Source of the DNA: Funneliformis mosseae
Taxonomy: Eukaryota; Glomeromycota; Glomeromycetes; Glomerales; Glomeraceae
Assembly: GCA_910592005.1 (NCBI GenBank)
Contig: CAJVPP010000107.1
Coordinates: 1 to 48,248, forward strand
Direction: 5' to 3'
Length of the DNA stretch: 48,248 bases
Each line of letters opens with the position of its first letter. The first letter of the stretch is position 1. A program made the position numbers and the translations under genes. The notes under the pieces are model-generated. The model was not told the origin of the DNA. It did not search any database and saw nothing but the letters and a program-made list of their open reading frames with translations. Below, in pieces: positions 45,979 through 48,248 of this stretch.

Positions 45979-47187
45979 GTCACAAAAAAAAAATTAAAAA
46001 AAAATTTAAAAAAAAAAAAAAAAAGATTAATTTTTTTAATGCTTTGCAAAAAAAAACAACAAAAAAATAAAAAAAAATAGAATTAAAGCAATAATGTGCA
46101 GTGATCAACAAATCGTTGAACATATTAAAATTTAATATATTACTGCTTCAAAGATGATTTGTACACAACATTTGATATGAATTTTTTTTTTTTTTTTTAA
46201 AACCTTGGATTTAAACACCTGTGAATACGTGTTTAATTTCTTGTAAAACCTTTTCTTAAAAATGCGCAATTAAAAGCAACATCAGAGGGAGTGTTGTCGA
46301 ACAAGCTTCTGCGAATAGTGAGTTCCAAACAAATATACATCTCTGTGCTTTGAATCAAAGCCAGTAAACCAATTTTTTTCATTTATTTCATTAATTGTTT
46401 ATAAAATATTGAAATAGATAAAAATAAAAATAAGATGGTTACAAATTAATCTGTGGTGTCATCAAAAAAAATTATTTGAACGACACCACATTAATTGGTG
46501 TAATTTAGTGGGTAATTTTTAATTTGATTACCGCATAATTAACGTTAGTCCCTAATTTATTACATTCACGCTTGCACAATTCTTCCATTGGAAGTAATTT
46601 GTTTGACCTTTCTGTTCGGTCTTATCCTTTCAATATGATAACATGATCAAAATATAAATAATCTTTTTGATGTTCGCTTTATATTTAGAATAATTGAAGT
46701 TTAATAAGTTTACTCTAATCCTTCAATTATTTTCGGATCTCACGGTAAAAATAAAAAAAGTAAAATGACGACGTCGTTGATAATTGTGAACCAATCGTAA
46801 CAAGATTTAATTTCTTGTCAGCATATAATGGAAAAAAACCTGGAAAACAATATCAAATTAAAGTTTTCAATGCAGGTTTTAAAATATTGTGTTTCATCTT
46901 TATTTTCAAATGATTATTACCATTAGGGGAAAGGTGTGAAAATTTTATTTTTATCATTTTTATCATTATGGTTATTATTATATATTATTATGATTACCAT
47001 TAAAATCAACTAAATAAGTTGACCAACCAAATTTCTATTGACGCTTACTATCCGCAAGGAGGACTTTGAAATCGTAGAGATTAATCGTGCTGATGCAGAA
47101 AAAACGTCAGTATGTGAAAAAAGCCAGCCTCAAAGCCATTCCTGGTTCTTTCACATAAATAAAATTCCTTTCATCATCACTTTCTTT
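45186..47187. other. Intergenic stretch with a 37-base A run
   Basis: This holds the upstream region of the Ser/Pro-rich gene (minus strand) and of the BTB-BACK gene (plus strand). A run of 37 A spans 45938-45974, followed by more A-rich sequence. The apparent poly-Lys ORF over it is a composition artefact. No RNA gene or conserved ORF was seen. The 150 bases before 47188 are open in the BTB frame but lack an ATG. Confidence 0.5.
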
Positions 47188-48248
47188 ATGCTTGTAAATA
47201 TGATTCCGTTGCCTTCGCACCAAAACTTTATCCAACAAATAAGTCAAATACGTCGAAATAATGTTAATTATGATGTTATCTTTATCGTAAACCGGAAACC
47301 TAATACCAAACAAATGATCGGCCATTCTCTCATTTTGAAAGTTAGAAGTTCTTATTTTCAAAAAGAATTTCAACGTATTGACGAATGTAACAAACTTGAT
47401 ACGACAAATTGTTATCAACTTAAATTTCCAGAATATACCTTTGAGTTATTTGACATCATTCTAGAGTAAGTTCCTTTTTTATTATTTACGGTACTTCCGT
47501 CTCTTTTAATAATATTTATTTATTTATTTATTTATTTTGCTGGTAGGTTTATCTACGGTAACGAAATCGATATTTCGACCAAGGATCCGGAATTCATTCT
47601 AAACTTAATTAAAGCTGCCAACCGTTTCGAGCTGACGAGTATGTTTGAGTATCTTCAAACTTACATTATCGAATCTCAGTCCGGTTGGATCAACGAAAAC
47701 ATTTTCAAATTAATTCCTGTGGTATTTGATAACGAAGATTTTCCACAACTGCGGACATCAATTATCCGTTTGATCTGTAAAGATACGAAATGGTTTATCA
47801 GCTTTGATCAATTTAATGAGTTGTCTGAAGAATTCTTGACCAAATTCTTACAAATAGATGATTTATCAATCGAAGAATTTCATGTTTGGAATGCTGTGCT
47901 TGATTGGATACTTTCAAAGAATGTGAATCTCTGTCAAAAGAAAAAAGTAACTCAATGGTCGGATCAAGAGGTGAATTATTGCAAGGTATCATTAAAACCT
48001 TTTGTACCGTTTATCCGGTTCTTTCAAATATCTAGTTTTAAATATTGGGATTACATTCATGAGTTTGATAAAGTTTTACCAGAAGGGCTCGTGGAAGAAA
48101 TGCTAGAATATTATTTAAAAGGTTCCCTACCAACCCACTTTCCTTTGTTGTCATTAAGAAACGTTCGAAAGATCGATTCGGACTTTATTTCGTCAAGGCA
48201 AGCTGAAATCATTTCACTTTGGATTGGTAATAAGGATTTAAAAAAATC
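47188..48248 (+). CDS. BTB-BACK protein, probably BTB-BACK-TLDc, cut by the right edge
   Basis: Exons are 47188-47465 and 47547 to beyond the edge, with an 81-bp GT-AG intron containing a TTTA microsatellite. The start is the first ATG (47188); 47200 is an alternative. The BTB core reads NYDVIFIVNRKPNTKQMIGH then SLILKVRSSYFQKEF, and FELFDIILEFIYGNEIDIST across the splice. The BACK region contains WINENIFKLIPVVFDNEDF and SIEEFHVWNAVLDWILSKN. The final visible part, DSDFISSRQAEIISLWIG, is how TLDc domains begin in the AM-fungal BTB-BACK-TLDc proteins I recall. BTB-BACK proteins are usually Cullin-3 adaptors; TLDc domains are linked to oxidative stress and V-ATPase regulation. Function here is a family inference. 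About 326 residues are visible. Confidence 0.85.

Noticed and set aside
45864..46070. 68-codon Lys-rich ORF
   Set aside because: Made almost wholly of A runs; no gene-like sequence around it.

Overview
The window looks like nuclear DNA of an arbuscular mycorrhizal fungus (Glomeromycotina, Rhizophagus-like). This rests on three things: it is very AT-rich with long A/T homopolymers; genes are cut by short GT-AG introns; and it carries MATH-BTB and BTB-BACK(-TLDc) proteins and a CGGBP1/BED-like N-terminus, families expanded in these fungi. The organism is an inference; no rRNA or tRNA marker was found.

Left unique arm (1-10954). From the left come the N-terminus of a CGGBP1/BED-like protein (minus strand, cut by the edge), a two-exon MATH-BTB gene, and then a nitrate assimilation pair. 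The pair is a complete eukaryotic-type nitrate reductase (minus strand; Mo-cofactor, cytochrome b5 and FAD/NAD domains) transcribed divergently from an NRT2/NrtA-type nitrate transporter (plus strand). Together they would import nitrate and reduce it to nitrite; no nitrite reductase lies in the window. The 2.2 kb between them and the 2 kb downstream of the transporter hold many GATAAG/CTTATC motifs, as expected of GATA-factor nitrogen control.

Central duplication (10955-44502). A 16,774-bp segment occurs twice as a direct tandem repeat (10955-27728 and 27729-44502). No difference was noticed: every gene is offset by exactly 16,774, and an A34 run and an (AT)n run have equal lengths. Each copy holds, in order, a gene-poor stretch with a 2.35-kb AT-rich block without a single CpG, methionine sulfoxide reductase A, a decayed Gln-rich ORF, a GINS Psf3 gene with an apparent 1-base frame problem, TFIIIA (10 zinc fingers, minus strand), and a divergently transcribed AIRIM/C1orf109-like gene that shares a 159-bp promoter with TFIIIA. 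Each copy ends in a large Ser/Pro-rich disordered protein on the minus strand. That last gene is complete only in copy 2 (1005 aa). In copy 1 the junction removes its start and first ~227 codons. The junction has short imperfect homology, so it is either a very young tandem duplication or an assembly duplication.

Right unique arm (44503-48248). It contains the 5' part of the Ser/Pro-rich gene, about 2 kb without recognisable genes, and a BTB-BACK protein running off the right edge where a TLDc domain appears to begin.
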